Positions 44,622-53,164 of a DNA stretch of 64,000 nucleotides are shown here, one piece after another. The translations under genes were made by a program, and so were the position numbers. Positions within the stretch are counted from its first letter, which is position 1, and the number at the start of each line of letters is the position of its first letter. This DNA comes from Bacillota bacterium (lineage in GTDB: Bacteria; Bacillota; Clostridia; Oscillospirales; Ruminococcaceae): contig JAEWRN010000042.1 in assembly GCA_023460035.1 (NCBI GenBank), positions 62,001 through 126,000 of the forward strand. The letters are read 5' to 3'. The notes under the pieces were generated by a model. That model did not search any database. It saw nothing but the letters and a program-made list of their open reading frames with translations, and was not told where the DNA came from.

Positions 44622-46944
44622 GTGCAAATTCACCCTCACCGGGGCGGGTGGTCATCAGCTGATAGAGCTTCGTATCATGCGGGAATCGGTTGACAAATGG
44701 CACCAGCGCCGAGCCGTATTTGATCAGGCCGCAGCCTGCATCAGCGTTGGTGATATAGCTCATCTGCTCGCCGGAAATATTCAGGAGTTTTGCCAGCTCA
44801 CCACGGTCGGATGCCGCCTGATTGAGCATGACGATAAACTCCGAGTTCGAGAGCATGGTGCTGGCCTGGACGGAATCCAACAGATACTCTACGTTCTGGG
44901 TAATAGCAGTGGGGTAAGCGTTACGCTTGCGGAACTGACGCCAGGCAGAGTTGAAGAACTGAGCAGAGAACTCATTCTCAAACACCACATGGAACTCGTC
45001 GATAAACACGTGGGTGCGCTTGCCCTTTTTCCAGTTAAGCGTTACACGGTTGAGCATGGTATCGGTGATGACCAGGAGGCCGGTGGGCTTAAGCTGTGTG
45101 CCGAGACCGTGAATGTCAAAGACGACAATGCGTTTGTCCAAGTCCACGTTGCTCTGCTTTCCAAAGATATCGAGAGAGCCGGTGGTGTAGAGCTCCAGCG
45201 AGAGTGCAATCTGCTTTGCCTCCGGCTCCAGCTGAGAGAGTAGCTGATCACGGAGGGTGCAGAGGGTCGGCACCGTGCCGGTCTCATCGGCCTCACGATA
45301 AACGGCAGCAATGCAGCGGTCGATGATAGACTTCTGCTGTGGCCCGACGCCCTTTTTGTCGATCTGCTCGATGAGAGACATGATAAATTCCGACTTGACC
45401 ACGATGGGGTTGTTCTCACCGTATCCGTCTACCATGTACATGGCGTTGAGTCGGTCTCTGCCACCGGCGGAAACGCGAATTACCGAGCCGATGTCTCCCA
45501 TGGCTTCAATCAGGGGCGCATATTCACCCTCCGGATCGCAAATGAGAATATCATCGTCCGTGTTAAGGATCAGGAACGTAATAAGCTCCTTGGCAGAAAA
45601 GGATTTGCCGGAACCGGGAACGCCCAGCAGAAATGCCGACTGATTCAGAAGATTTGCTTTGTTGCACATGATGAGATTATGGCTGATGGCATTTTCTCCA
45701 AAGAAGATACCACCCTTATCCATAATTTCCTGTACCTTAAAAGGCATGAACACAGCCAGGCTCTCCGTAGTGAGTGTTCGGAAAGCATTGATCTTACGCG
45801 CTCCAATAGGCAGAACGGTATTAAGGCCATCCGTCTGCTGATACTTCAGGGTGGCCATCTGGCACATGTGCTTTCTCGCGGTGGAGAGAATGGTCTCGGT
45901 GTCCAGATCCAACTGTTCCTTCGTGTCGGCAGTGATCACCATGGTAATGACCGCAAACATCATACGCTGGTCGCGGGTGGTCAGATCGTCCAAAAATTCC
46001 TTGGACTCCTTGCGCTGAAGCTCCATGTCATACGGAACCACCGCGCTGAAGTTGTTGTTCTGATTCTGCTTTCTCTGCCAATTGGTGATGTTGGTCTCCA
46101 CACCCAGCAGGCGGTTTTCCACCTCGCGCACCGCCTCATCGGTGGGAATGGGGATCACGTCAATGGAGAGCATGAGATTGCGGTTGAGCTCCGTGAGCTC
46201 TGACACCATGCTGTCCTTGATGTAGCTGGCATAATCCTTCAGGAAAAGCACTCGGGCATACTTCTCGCCAAGCTTGATATGATCTGCGCCGCGCTCGATG
46301 CTGTCCGGGCAGATGTAGTCGCGGAAATCGTGGCCAAGACGTGCTTTCTCCGCCAAGTTAAGTACGAAGGCGTTCTCATCTCCCGGACGATAGAAATCGT
46401 GCAGGATACGCAGACGCTCCACAGCACTGAGTGCCACGCATTTTGAGCCAAGACTTGCAAAGTGCGCCGTCAGGTCGGCTCCGACTCGCGCAAAGTAGGC
46501 TCTGGCCTCTTCCACGTCCTTTTTCGCAACAGAGATGGTCATGTATTTTTCCTGCGTTATACCGTTGGCTCCGGTGGCCTTGTCCAGCAGCATATGGTTG
46601 TACTCCCTACGGTATTCATCCAGGCCATCATCCTTCATGGGCATGAGGATGGACTCCTCAAAATCCGCCTTATTCAGACGGTGGTTGTTGATAGTGATCT
46701 TGGTGGTCGCGCCGCTGTCCAGGGAGTTGAGCAGTTCCGAATAGGTCAGAAACATGCTTTCTTTGTCCTCACGGCTGGCCACCAGATAATTGATGTCCGA
46801 AAATTTGAAGCACATGGAGAACTTATTCCCGACCTTAAATATGCCATCCGGCCAAATGCACCGAATGGGGATGAGGTCCTGTACCTTTTTAGGAACCTTA
46901 AACTTTTCTTTGTCTTGAGCAAGAACAGATTTGATGCTCTTCAT
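44608..46944 (-). CDS. virB4: VirB4-like conjugation ATPase
   Basis: 778 residues. It energises assembly of the type IV secretion channel from the cytoplasmic face. Walker A is in LLGVPGSGKSFSAKE (about residue 455), Walker B in THVFIDEFHVVFENE, plus the usual ITQNVEYLL segment. The start overlaps the PrgI stop (ATGA). It corresponds to the VirB4/TraE gene of Tn1549-type ICEs. Confidence 0.95.
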   Translation of the reverse strand: MKSIKSVLAQDKEKFKVPKKVQDLIPIRCIWPDGIFKVGNKFSMCFKFSDINYLVASREDKESMFLTYSELLNSLDSGATTKITINNHRLNKADFEESILMPMKDDGLDEYRREYNHMLLDKATGANGITQEKYMTISVAKKDVEEARAYFARVGADLTAHFASLGSKCVALSAVERLRILHDFYRPGDENAFVLNLAEKARLGHDFRDYICPDSIERGADHIKLGEKYARVLFLKDYASYIKDSMVSELTELNRNLMLSIDVIPIPTDEAVREVENRLLGVETNITNWQRKQNQNNNFSAVVPYDMELQRKESKEFLDDLTTRDQRMMFAVITMVITADTKEQLDLDTETILSTARKHMCQMATLKYQQTDGLNTVLPIGARKINAFRTLTTESLAVFMPFKVQEIMDKGGIFFGENAISHNLIMCNKANLLNQSAFLLGVPGSGKSFSAKELITFLILNTDDDILICDPEGEYAPLIEAMGDIGSVIRVSAGGRDRLNAMYMVDGYGENNPIVVKSEFIMSLIEQIDKKGVGPQQKSIIDRCIAAVYREADETGTVPTLCTLRDQLLSQLEPEAKQIALSLELYTTGSLDIFGKQSNVDLDKRIVVFDIHGLGTQLKPTGLLVITDTMLNRVTLNWKKGKRTHVFIDEFHVVFENEFSAQFFNSAWRQFRKRNAYPTAITQNVEYLLDSVQASTMLSNSEFIVMLNQAASDRGELAKLLNISGEQMSYITNADAGCGLIKYGSALVPFVNRFPHDTKLYQLMTTRPGEGEFARGQD

Positions 46945-47303
46945 CATCGCTTTACAGCCTCCTTTTCATGCGTGTCTATATTGCTTTTCAGCGCCTCGTA
47001 ATAGATGTTTACCGGCTCAAAGCGGATCTGCTTCGGCTCCAGTAGTTCAGACCGTAGCCAGGCCTTGGCAAATTGCTCGGCGGTCATCCCGTTATAGGAG
47101 ATGAAGCCCATCGTGGCAAACGGTGCCGCGCCCAGGATACACATCCAAGACACGGTCTCCGTCCCAACGTAAGGCTTCAGGCAGAAATACAGCAAATTTG
47201 CGACCCCCACCGCCAAGATAGAAAACACGAACTGCCGCATGGACAGCCCGAAAAACATGGATTCGGTATAGCCCCGAATCTCTCGATTGATTTTTATTTC
47301 CAA
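46944..47303 (-). CDS. PrgI-family membrane protein (VirB3-like)
   Basis: 119 residues with two adjacent membrane segments (about residues 25-45 and 52-72) and the PrgI pattern (MEIKINREIRGYTESMFFGL). Part of the conjugation pore, made just before VirB4, with overlapping stop and start codons. Confidence 0.88.
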   Translation of the reverse strand: MEIKINREIRGYTESMFFGLSMRQFVFSILAVGVANLLYFCLKPYVGTETVSWMCILGAAPFATMGFISYNGMTAEQFAKAWLRSELLEPKQIRFEPVNIYYEALKSNIDTHEKEAVKR

Positions 47304-47316
47304 TATGCTCTCTCCT

Positions 47317-48153
47317 TTATAGTCCCATCATCTCACGCACAAGTCGATCGGCCATTTTAACAGCTCCAACCAAAACAAGCATGTTGAAGATGAGCTCCCC
47401 GATATAGCTCCATACCATAGAAGCGGCCGCCGCATCCGGGTTGACCACCGGCGGGCTTGATGCAAACACCGAGAAAATAATACAGGCAAGCACGATGATA
47501 GCACCCTCCAGGCACACCGCGGCATAGCTTTTGAGAAAGCTCTTGCCGATGTTCTGTGTGGGCTCTCCGGCAAAGCTGGAAAGCGGGATGGGTGCAATCG
47601 CCGTATACATGTACATTTTGAAAAACCGTCCGTACACGCTCATGATCATGACAAACGAGAGCACCCAGATGAACAGCCCGCCAATCAGCGTAACGGCCCA
47701 CAACGGGATGGATTCAAAGAACCCGCAGTCCTCAATCGCCGTGATGACCTCCGATGGAAGTACGGTCGCCTGAGGAGAGCCGAATCCGGCAGCATTCATG
47801 ATGGTGCTGACCACACCCTGGATAATTTCCAGCAAGGCAAGCATCAGCTCCATGCCGTAGGTGATGAGGCCCTTGGCAATGGCAAAGCGAACAAACAGCT
47901 TTGCGGCATGCTCCGGTTTTTTCAGATCTGCAAAGCTTCCGCAGGTTTTTACGACCCCAACAACAAAAAACAGCACCAACAGCGCATAGCCAATGGCCTG
48001 CAGTGCGCCGTGGATGCCGGTAATTACCGACCAGATCGAGCCGCCATTAAAGGTCTGCGGCGACTGCGTGATCAGCGTCCATATCTCGCTCAGTTTTTCA
48101 TTCCAAACCTCAAGTGCATTCTCAAGGTTTTGAACGACCCAATTGTCCGACAT
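47317..48153 (-). CDS. VirB6-like polytopic conjugation protein
   Basis: 278 residues with about six membrane segments (for instance ALQAIGYALLVLFFVVGVV and WAVTLIGGLFIWVLSFVMI). It corresponds to the TrbL/VirB6-type inner-membrane channel component that precedes PrgI in Tn1549-like elements. AAAGGAGG precedes the ATG. The cassette of unrelated genes at 48.3-49.9 kb separates it from Maff2. Confidence 0.82.
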   Translation of the reverse strand: MSDNWVVQNLENALEVWNEKLSEIWTLITQSPQTFNGGSIWSVITGIHGALQAIGYALLVLFFVVGVVKTCGSFADLKKPEHAAKLFVRFAIAKGLITYGMELMLALLEIIQGVVSTIMNAAGFGSPQATVLPSEVITAIEDCGFFESIPLWAVTLIGGLFIWVLSFVMIMSVYGRFFKMYMYTAIAPIPLSSFAGEPTQNIGKSFLKSYAAVCLEGAIIVLACIIFSVFASSPPVVNPDAAAASMVWSYIGELIFNMLVLVGAVKMADRLVREMMGL

Positions 48154-48231
48154 TTTCGGTTTCCTCCTTTCGGCTTTTTATTTTTGCGTTTCATAGGTCT
48201 GCGACCTCCTTTCAGAAATTCGCATATAGAA

Positions 48232-48271
48232 ATAGCCGAGGGATTTTCAATCAAGAAAACCTCTCGGCTAT
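48232..48271 (-). terminator. Terminator of the three-gene cassette
   Basis: ATAGCCGAG (48232-48240) pairs with CTCGGCTAT (48263-48271). It is downstream of the 188-residue gene, but the T-run is short. Confidence 0.5.
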
Positions 48272-48294
48272 GTATTTTATTAAAAATTATTGGC

Positions 48295-48861
48295 TTACTC
48301 CTTATCAACAATCTCATCAATGGAAATCTTTCTTGTCTTTGTTCTCCCTTCGATACTCTTTAGAAGATTATTATAACAGTCATCACATAATGTTTTCTTC
48401 CAACTTAGGTCCTTTCTCATTGTACCTCGTTTTCCACAATACTCACAAAGATGTGCGGACCATTTTTCGTATCCACGAACAAGTTCGGATATATCGTGTC
48501 TTAATATCTTAAGAAATTCGGTATCTCCATTGTGTTGTGGATCGAAGCGGAGTGAAGCAGTGCCAAGAAAATCAATAGCTTGTAAACTGTAGGGCGCTCC
48601 TTCAAAGGTATAATAAAATCGGAGAGTAGCAAATTTCTCTTTTATTTGTAAGACTTTTAAATCTATGTCATTCGCAGAAATACCTTCTGTAGCATATCTG
48701 TTAGTTATTCTTTGACACAATTCACGAATCAACTCATACCAACCAGAAGAACATTCACAACCCCATGCTTGATAGGTATTGTGAATTGTACTCTCATCTT
48801 TGATGTTTCTTTTCATAAAAGGAAATTTGTTCTGAAGGTCAAGTTCAAATTCTTCTTTCAC
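48295..48861 (-). CDS. Hypothetical protein with C-terminal zinc ribbon
   Basis: 188 residues. The N-terminal part (WGCECSSGWYELIRELCQRI) is not recognised; near residues 139-165 two Cys pairs (CEYCGKRG and CDDC) can bind zinc. It overlaps the upstream 194-residue gene by one base, so it belongs to the same operon. Sequence looks AT-rich compared with the conjugation genes on both sides. Function unknown. Confidence 0.65.
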   Translation of the reverse strand: MKEEFELDLQNKFPFMKRNIKDESTIHNTYQAWGCECSSGWYELIRELCQRITNRYATEGISANDIDLKVLQIKEKFATLRFYYTFEGAPYSLQAIDFLGTASLRFDPQHNGDTEFLKILRHDISELVRGYEKWSAHLCEYCGKRGTMRKDLSWKKTLCDDCYNNLLKSIEGRTKTRKISIDEIVDKE

Positions 48862-49445
48862 TAATTTGTTTCTTCCTCATCGTCTTCATTAATAATATAC
48901 TTTTTTACATATAAAATGGCTTCTCCTATGCTCATATTTTCAAGAAGAACACCAAATATAGGAATACTAATTCTATCCATTAATTCTGGGCAATACGCTG
49001 TGATATAGTCTTCTGTTTCAAGAGGCGCCAGTTCATAAAAATCATAAGGGATTATGGTTGCTAAAGTAATATCGTAACACTCGTCCTCCGTAATATATAG
49101 GCGAGGTGTATACAAATGCGAAGGCTTATATAGCCCGCTTCCGCTTCCGTCGGATAACGTGAGCCAGACGCTAGCGTTTATATAGTTGAGAAGACGGTAT
49201 AGTGCGGCATGCTGTGCGCTATGTTTTCTCACCCACCCCGATGCGTTTTTGTCAAAATAGACCCGGGCTTCCATGCTACCCTCATAAAACCATATGCAAG
49301 CTTCAAGCGTATTATCAGGACAGTTCTGGCACCCAGAATAACACATGGAAATTCGCTCTGTTTCATCATCACGGTCAAGGAAGTATCGGATTTGATGTGA
49401 CTTTAAATATTGTTCAAATCTAAGAAATGCCACATTGCTATCCAT
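48861..49445 (-). CDS. Hypothetical protein, 194 residues
   Basis: No family recognised. The N-terminal half has alternating strands and helices (FLRFEQYLKSHQIRYFLD, then ARVYFDKNASG) with a Cys cluster MCYSGCQNCPDNTLEAC at residues 33-49. The C-terminus is helical and acidic. It is the middle gene of the inserted cassette, 15 bp after the RHH gene. Confidence 0.65.
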   Translation of the reverse strand: MDSNVAFLRFEQYLKSHQIRYFLDRDDETERISMCYSGCQNCPDNTLEACIWFYEGSMEARVYFDKNASGWVRKHSAQHAALYRLLNYINASVWLTLSDGSGSGLYKPSHLYTPRLYITEDECYDITLATIIPYDFYELAPLETEDYITAYCPELMDRISIPIFGVLLENMSIGEAILYVKKYIINEDDEEETN

Positions 49446-49460
49446 AAGTAAGCACCTCTT

Positions 49461-49874
49461 TCAAAACAATTCATAAACCAAAGCGTTATTTTCTGAGAGT
49501 TTTTGCTTCCCATTGACGACATATTTTCTAACCTTTGCAAACGGATGCTTACCAATCTTGCTAGCAAAGCTTCTCCCAATAGATGCTCGAACTGTACTTG
49601 GCTTCTTACCAAAAGTCATATCAATACTTCTATAAGTAGAAGAGGCCTTATTAAGATCAAATTCAACGTTGCTACTAGCTTGTTTTAGGTATTCTTCGAC
49701 CTCGTTCAGTACGGTTGTAGTTAGCTGTGTAATTGATAAACCTTTTTTTGATAATCCATAGTAATCTTGAAGTAAATCTGTCACAAATTGACTCACGCTT
49801 ACTCCGTTAGTTAACGCCTCGGTGTTTAACTTATTTGCCAAATCCTCGCTTGGATAAAATTGTATACGATTCAT
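49461..49874 (-). CDS. Ribbon-helix-helix-like protein heading the cassette
   Basis: 137 residues. The N-terminus (MNRIQFYPSEDLANKLNTEA, then GVSVSQFVTDLLQDYYG) fits a ribbon-helix-helix DNA-binding domain as in antitoxins; the C-terminus (KKPSTVRASIGRSFASKIG) is basic. Palindromes in its promoter support autoregulation. It could be an antitoxin-like regulator for the two downstream genes. Confidence 0.65.
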   Translation of the reverse strand: MNRIQFYPSEDLANKLNTEALTNGVSVSQFVTDLLQDYYGLSKKGLSITQLTTTVLNEVEEYLKQASSNVEFDLNKASSTYRSIDMTFGKKPSTVRASIGRSFASKIGKHPFAKVRKYVVNGKQKLSENNALVYELF

Positions 49875-49891
49875 TAGTTTTCCTCCATTTC

Positions 49892-49947
49892 TTAGCGATT
49901 AACTCATTCGCTAACAATATAATACCGCAATAAAGCGAATAAGTCAA
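49892..49947 (-). promoter_or_regulatory. Promoter with palindromic operators of the cassette
   Basis: On the minus strand TTGACT (49942-49947) and TATTAT (49919-49924) are 17 bp apart. TTAGCGA/TCGCTAA (49892-49898 and 49908-49914) forms a palindrome downstream of the -10, and another half-site (AGCGAAT, 49934-49940) lies in the spacer. Confidence 0.65.
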
Positions 49948-50034
49948 TCACTTTTTATTGCAACTCAACAAGTGTCATAACTTAACCTTGCTATGTATTT
50001 GCCACACCCCGAAAGAGGTGCGGCTTTTGCTATA

Positions 50035-50379
50035 TTAACCTGTGATAAGAGTCAAAATTTCCTTCGCAAAGGTGATGATGACGCCGCCGGCAAGGGTCAG
50101 AAAGCCGTTGGAGCGCTGAGAAGGGTCATGGCTCTGGAAAGAGAGGCCGACCTGCACCACGCCCCAGCCGAGCAGAATCATACCCACGGCACGGATCAGG
50201 CCAAAGATAAAGTCACTGAGGTTGTTTACAACCGTGATTGGGTCTCCCGCAGCAAAGGCGGTTACGCCGGTGCACAGAATGAAAGCAACAGCCATCACCA
50301 TTGCCGCGTAGAAATGAAAGCCCTTTTTCACCTTAGAAGGGATTTCATTCGTCTGCTTCAGCTTGTTTTTCTTGTTCAT
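50035..50379 (-). CDS. Maff2-family conjugation protein (VirB2-like)
   Basis: 114 residues with two membrane segments: FYAAMVMAVAFILCTGVTAFA, which looks like a signal or pilin-type leader ending in AFAAG, and LIRAVGMILLGWGVVQVGL. Typical for the small Maff2 protein of Tn1549-like ICEs. GGAGG before the ATG is inside the end of virD4, with 35 bp of overlap. Confidence 0.88.
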   Translation of the reverse strand: MNKKNKLKQTNEIPSKVKKGFHFYAAMVMAVAFILCTGVTAFAAGDPITVVNNLSDFIFGLIRAVGMILLGWGVVQVGLSFQSHDPSQRSNGFLTLAGGVIITFAKEILTLITG

Positions 50380-52189
50380 GTTTCATTTCCTCCATTTTCT
50401 TTTTCAAAAGTTCTTCCAGTTCTTCCTCGCAGAAGAACAGGTAGTCGTCCTCATCGACAGGGTTTTCCTTGCAGGCCTTCAGCAGCGTTTCGTTGACTCC
50501 GAGCACTGCAAAGCTGTGCAGATCCTCCCCGTGTCGATAGCTCTCGGCACCTCCGTCTGTGATGCGGGATACATTGGGGTGATGCAGAATGTCATACTTA
50601 AAATCCTGCACCGGATATTCACCGCGTACAAAAAGAAGCGCATACTTGTTGTCCAGCCTGCGCACTTCGTCCGGCGTCATCAGCTCGCGACCGGTGATCT
50701 GGTCATTTCTGGAATAGCTTCCGTTGCGGCCCTTGGACTGCCCGTAGGTGTTCATGTCGATGGTCTCCTTGCCCAGAAGCTTGGACACATACTCATGCGT
50801 CGACTGCTCGTTGCCCCCGAGATACAAAAACTCATCGCAGTTGCCTACGATAGATTCCCACTGCTTTTCGAACAGTGCCTTCAGCTGGGCGAGGTTTTGA
50901 ATGATGATGGACACGCTGATTTCACGGCTTCGCATGGTGGACAGCAGCTTGTCAAACTCATCCGGCAGTGCGACGTTCGCGAACTCATCCATGACAAAAT
51001 GAACGTGAACAGGAAGCCTGCCGCCGTGGACAATATCCGCCTGATAGTAAAGCTGCTGGAACAGCTGCGTGTACAGCATGCCGACGATAAAGTTGAAGGA
51101 GCTATCGTTGTCGGGGATGACCGCGAAGATAGCGGTTTTTCGTTTCCCAAGCTCGGACAGCTCCAGCTCATCACACTGTGTAATACTTGCGAGGGATTCC
51201 AGGTTGAACTTCTCCAGACGGGAGATGAGGGTGATCTGAATGGACTTCAGCGTCTTGCCGCTACCGGAGTGATAGCTTCGGTAATACTTGAGGGCAATGT
51301 GCTCCGCATTTCGCATGGCAAGGCGCTCAAAGAGAATATCCAGCGCGGATTTGTAATTGTCGTCATCCTCCTTGACCTCGCCTGCGCGGATCATTTCCAT
51401 GACCATGGGAAAGTTCTGCTCCTCGGGCGGTGCCTCATAATGCAGATAAAACACCAGCGCCAGAAGAAGCATAGTCGCCGCCTGATCCCAGAAGGGATCC
51501 TGCGACTGGCTGCCCTTTGGGGTGGTGTTTTTAAAAAGGTTTGTCACCAGGCGCTGAATATCATTGTCGTCCCGCAGGTAGACAAACGGATTGTAGCAAT
51601 GGCTTTTCTCCATGTTGATCAGGTCGATGACCTTGATGTCATAGCCTTCGTTCTCCAGCAGATGCCCGGTGTCTCGTAAAATCTCGCCCTTCGGGTCAAG
51701 TATAACAAGGGAAGAATTTGCATTCATGATATTCGGCTTGGCAAAAAATCGGGTCTTGCCGGAACCGGAACCGCCGCAAACCAGCACATTGAGATTTCGC
51801 CGGTGCACATGCCCGTCCAGCCCAATGGCAACGTTTTGCGTCAGGATCTTGTTTTCGGTTTTCTTTGGATCTGCATACTTCTTGTTGATCTGACCGGGAA
51901 GCCCCCATTTTGCCGAACCGTGTTCCTCGCGTCGCCGATAATTCTTATCGGACGAAAGATGGATGCCAATTCCCAGACCATAGCACAACAGCAAAATGAG
52001 GACAGTTTTTACACTGTCCTCACACCACCTGAGCTGAAACGGATTGCTCATAACCGCGCCGAAATTGTTTACGATTCCCGCAAGGCCATCCTTCAGAAAT
52101 GGGGCAATCAGAAGCGCGATCCAGATGACGGGAATCATCCCGAATAGATAAAGAAAAATGCTTTGCTTGGAGAGCTTATCTTTCCTCAC
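50345..52189 (-). CDS. virD4: VirD4/TraG type IV coupling protein
   Basis: 614 residues. It brings the relaxase-DNA complex to the channel. Two N-terminal membrane segments (about residues 10-30 and 55-75), Walker A in LVCGGSGSGKTRFFAKPN and Walker B in HFVMDEFANVALPDEF. The best start is GTG 52189 with AAGGTGG 3-9 nt ahead; it then overlaps the upstream 63-residue gene by 14 bp. Order PcfB, small gene, VirD4, Maff2 is standard for this ICE group. Confidence 0.93.
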   Translation of the reverse strand: MRKDKLSKQSIFLYLFGMIPVIWIALLIAPFLKDGLAGIVNNFGAVMSNPFQLRWCEDSVKTVLILLLCYGLGIGIHLSSDKNYRRREEHGSAKWGLPGQINKKYADPKKTENKILTQNVAIGLDGHVHRRNLNVLVCGGSGSGKTRFFAKPNIMNANSSLVILDPKGEILRDTGHLLENEGYDIKVIDLINMEKSHCYNPFVYLRDDNDIQRLVTNLFKNTTPKGSQSQDPFWDQAATMLLLALVFYLHYEAPPEEQNFPMVMEMIRAGEVKEDDDNYKSALDILFERLAMRNAEHIALKYYRSYHSGSGKTLKSIQITLISRLEKFNLESLASITQCDELELSELGKRKTAIFAVIPDNDSSFNFIVGMLYTQLFQQLYYQADIVHGGRLPVHVHFVMDEFANVALPDEFDKLLSTMRSREISVSIIIQNLAQLKALFEKQWESIVGNCDEFLYLGGNEQSTHEYVSKLLGKETIDMNTYGQSKGRNGSYSRNDQITGRELMTPDEVRRLDNKYALLFVRGEYPVQDFKYDILHHPNVSRITDGGAESYRHGEDLHSFAVLGVNETLLKACKENPVDEDDYLFFCEEELEELLKKKMEEMKHEQEKQAEADE

Positions 52190-52367
52190 GATCCACCTTC
52201 TTTTTATCCTTTTTGGGTGGCGCATCAATGACCTTTAGTAGAAGATCATCCACATCCTCTGTGGGCTTATCGTCCCGGATTAGATCGTTCCGCCAGTCTG
52301 CGAGGCCACCCACCATCAGCCGCTGTTCAAAGCTATTTAGTGTCACAACAACCTTTTCGTCTGCCAT
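52176..52367 (-). CDS. Small element protein, paralogue of the 52-residue protein
   Basis: 63 residues with the pattern LNSFEQRLMVGGLADWRN followed by DKPTEDVDDLLLKVID. The same plan (LTAEEARLLRTAL, then GKPTEDIDGLLMMIM) occurs in the protein at 57025-57183, so the two are paralogues. It starts at the PcfB stop and overlaps virD4. Function unknown. Confidence 0.75.
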   Translation of the reverse strand: MADEKVVVTLNSFEQRLMVGGLADWRNDLIRDDKPTEDVDDLLLKVIDAPPKKDKKKVDREER

Positions 52368-53164
52368 CAGCGCACCTCCTTCTCAGACTTTTTCTTTGGT
52401 ACAGGAATGTGCTCCTTGGGGCGTTCTGCCGATGGCGTTCTCCCAGGCTGTGCCGGCTTCCGTCCCTGCTGTTCTTCGCGAATATCTCGGAGCTCCTGCC
52501 TTACGGAAGGCCGCTCACGCTCCGCAGTTCTATCAGGGGTACCCACGCCGGACTTTGCTCTGGCCTCGTAGGAAGGCTCGGACGGACGGGACTTCGCAGT
52601 CCGGGCCATGGTGGGGTTTTCGGTTTGCGGTGCCTCTGAAGAGGGATTCTGCTCCGGGACAACCGCTTCCAAAAATTCATCCACCTTGTCCTTCACGCGG
52701 TCATTTCGTTCCGGAACCGGGATATCCTCACCGGGAACAGCGGTGTCCTTTCCACGACTTTTTTGGATCTCCGTCTTGACGGTGCCCATATCGATGGAGG
52801 CAAGCCCGAAGCGCTCAAAAATACGATTGATTTTGCTGGCATCCTCTGCGCGGGTCATGATATCGGTCAGCCCATCATTGGCATCCCGATCCTTCAGTAC
52901 GCAGTAGAGAACGCCGTATTTTTTTGCCTCCTCACAGAATTTTTGAAGCTCGGTGTCCTTAACTGCAAATACCTTTAGCTCCTTTCCGCTTTTCAGCATG
53001 TTGGTAAGCCGTATTTTGCCCTTAGTTTTCTTCTGTTCTTTCAAAACAGCATAGAGCAGGACTGCCAATCGCTCGGCGGCCTTACCGCTCAGTTTTGCAG
53101 CGACCTCAACGCCGTTTAGGGACATCCTCACGACCTGTTCTGCCGCGTCTCCCGAATAACTCAT
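52367..53164 (-). CDS. PcfB/DUF3801-family protein
   Basis: 265 residues from ATG 53164 (AAGGAGG ahead). The N-terminal 130 residues match the DUF3801/PcfB type (VRMSLNGVEVAAKLSGKAAE), which is associated with the relaxosome and coupling protein. The C-terminal half is disordered and charged with many Pro/Arg/Glu. It overlaps the end of the relaxase gene by 59 bp. Confidence 0.88.
   Translation of the reverse strand: MSYSGDAAEQVVRMSLNGVEVAAKLSGKAAERLAVLLYAVLKEQKKTKGKIRLTNMLKSGKELKVFAVKDTELQKFCEEAKKYGVLYCVLKDRDANDGLTDIMTRAEDASKINRIFERFGLASIDMGTVKTEIQKSRGKDTAVPGEDIPVPERNDRVKDKVDEFLEAVVPEQNPSSEAPQTENPTMARTAKSRPSEPSYEARAKSGVGTPDRTAERERPSVRQELRDIREEQQGRKPAQPGRTPSAERPKEHIPVPKKKSEKEVR

Noticed and set aside
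50000..50030. Hairpin near GCCACACC/GGTGCGGC as terminator of the Maff2 gene
   Set aside because: The T-run is on the plus-strand side only, and the genes here are on the minus strand; it may be a leftover of the cassette insertion.
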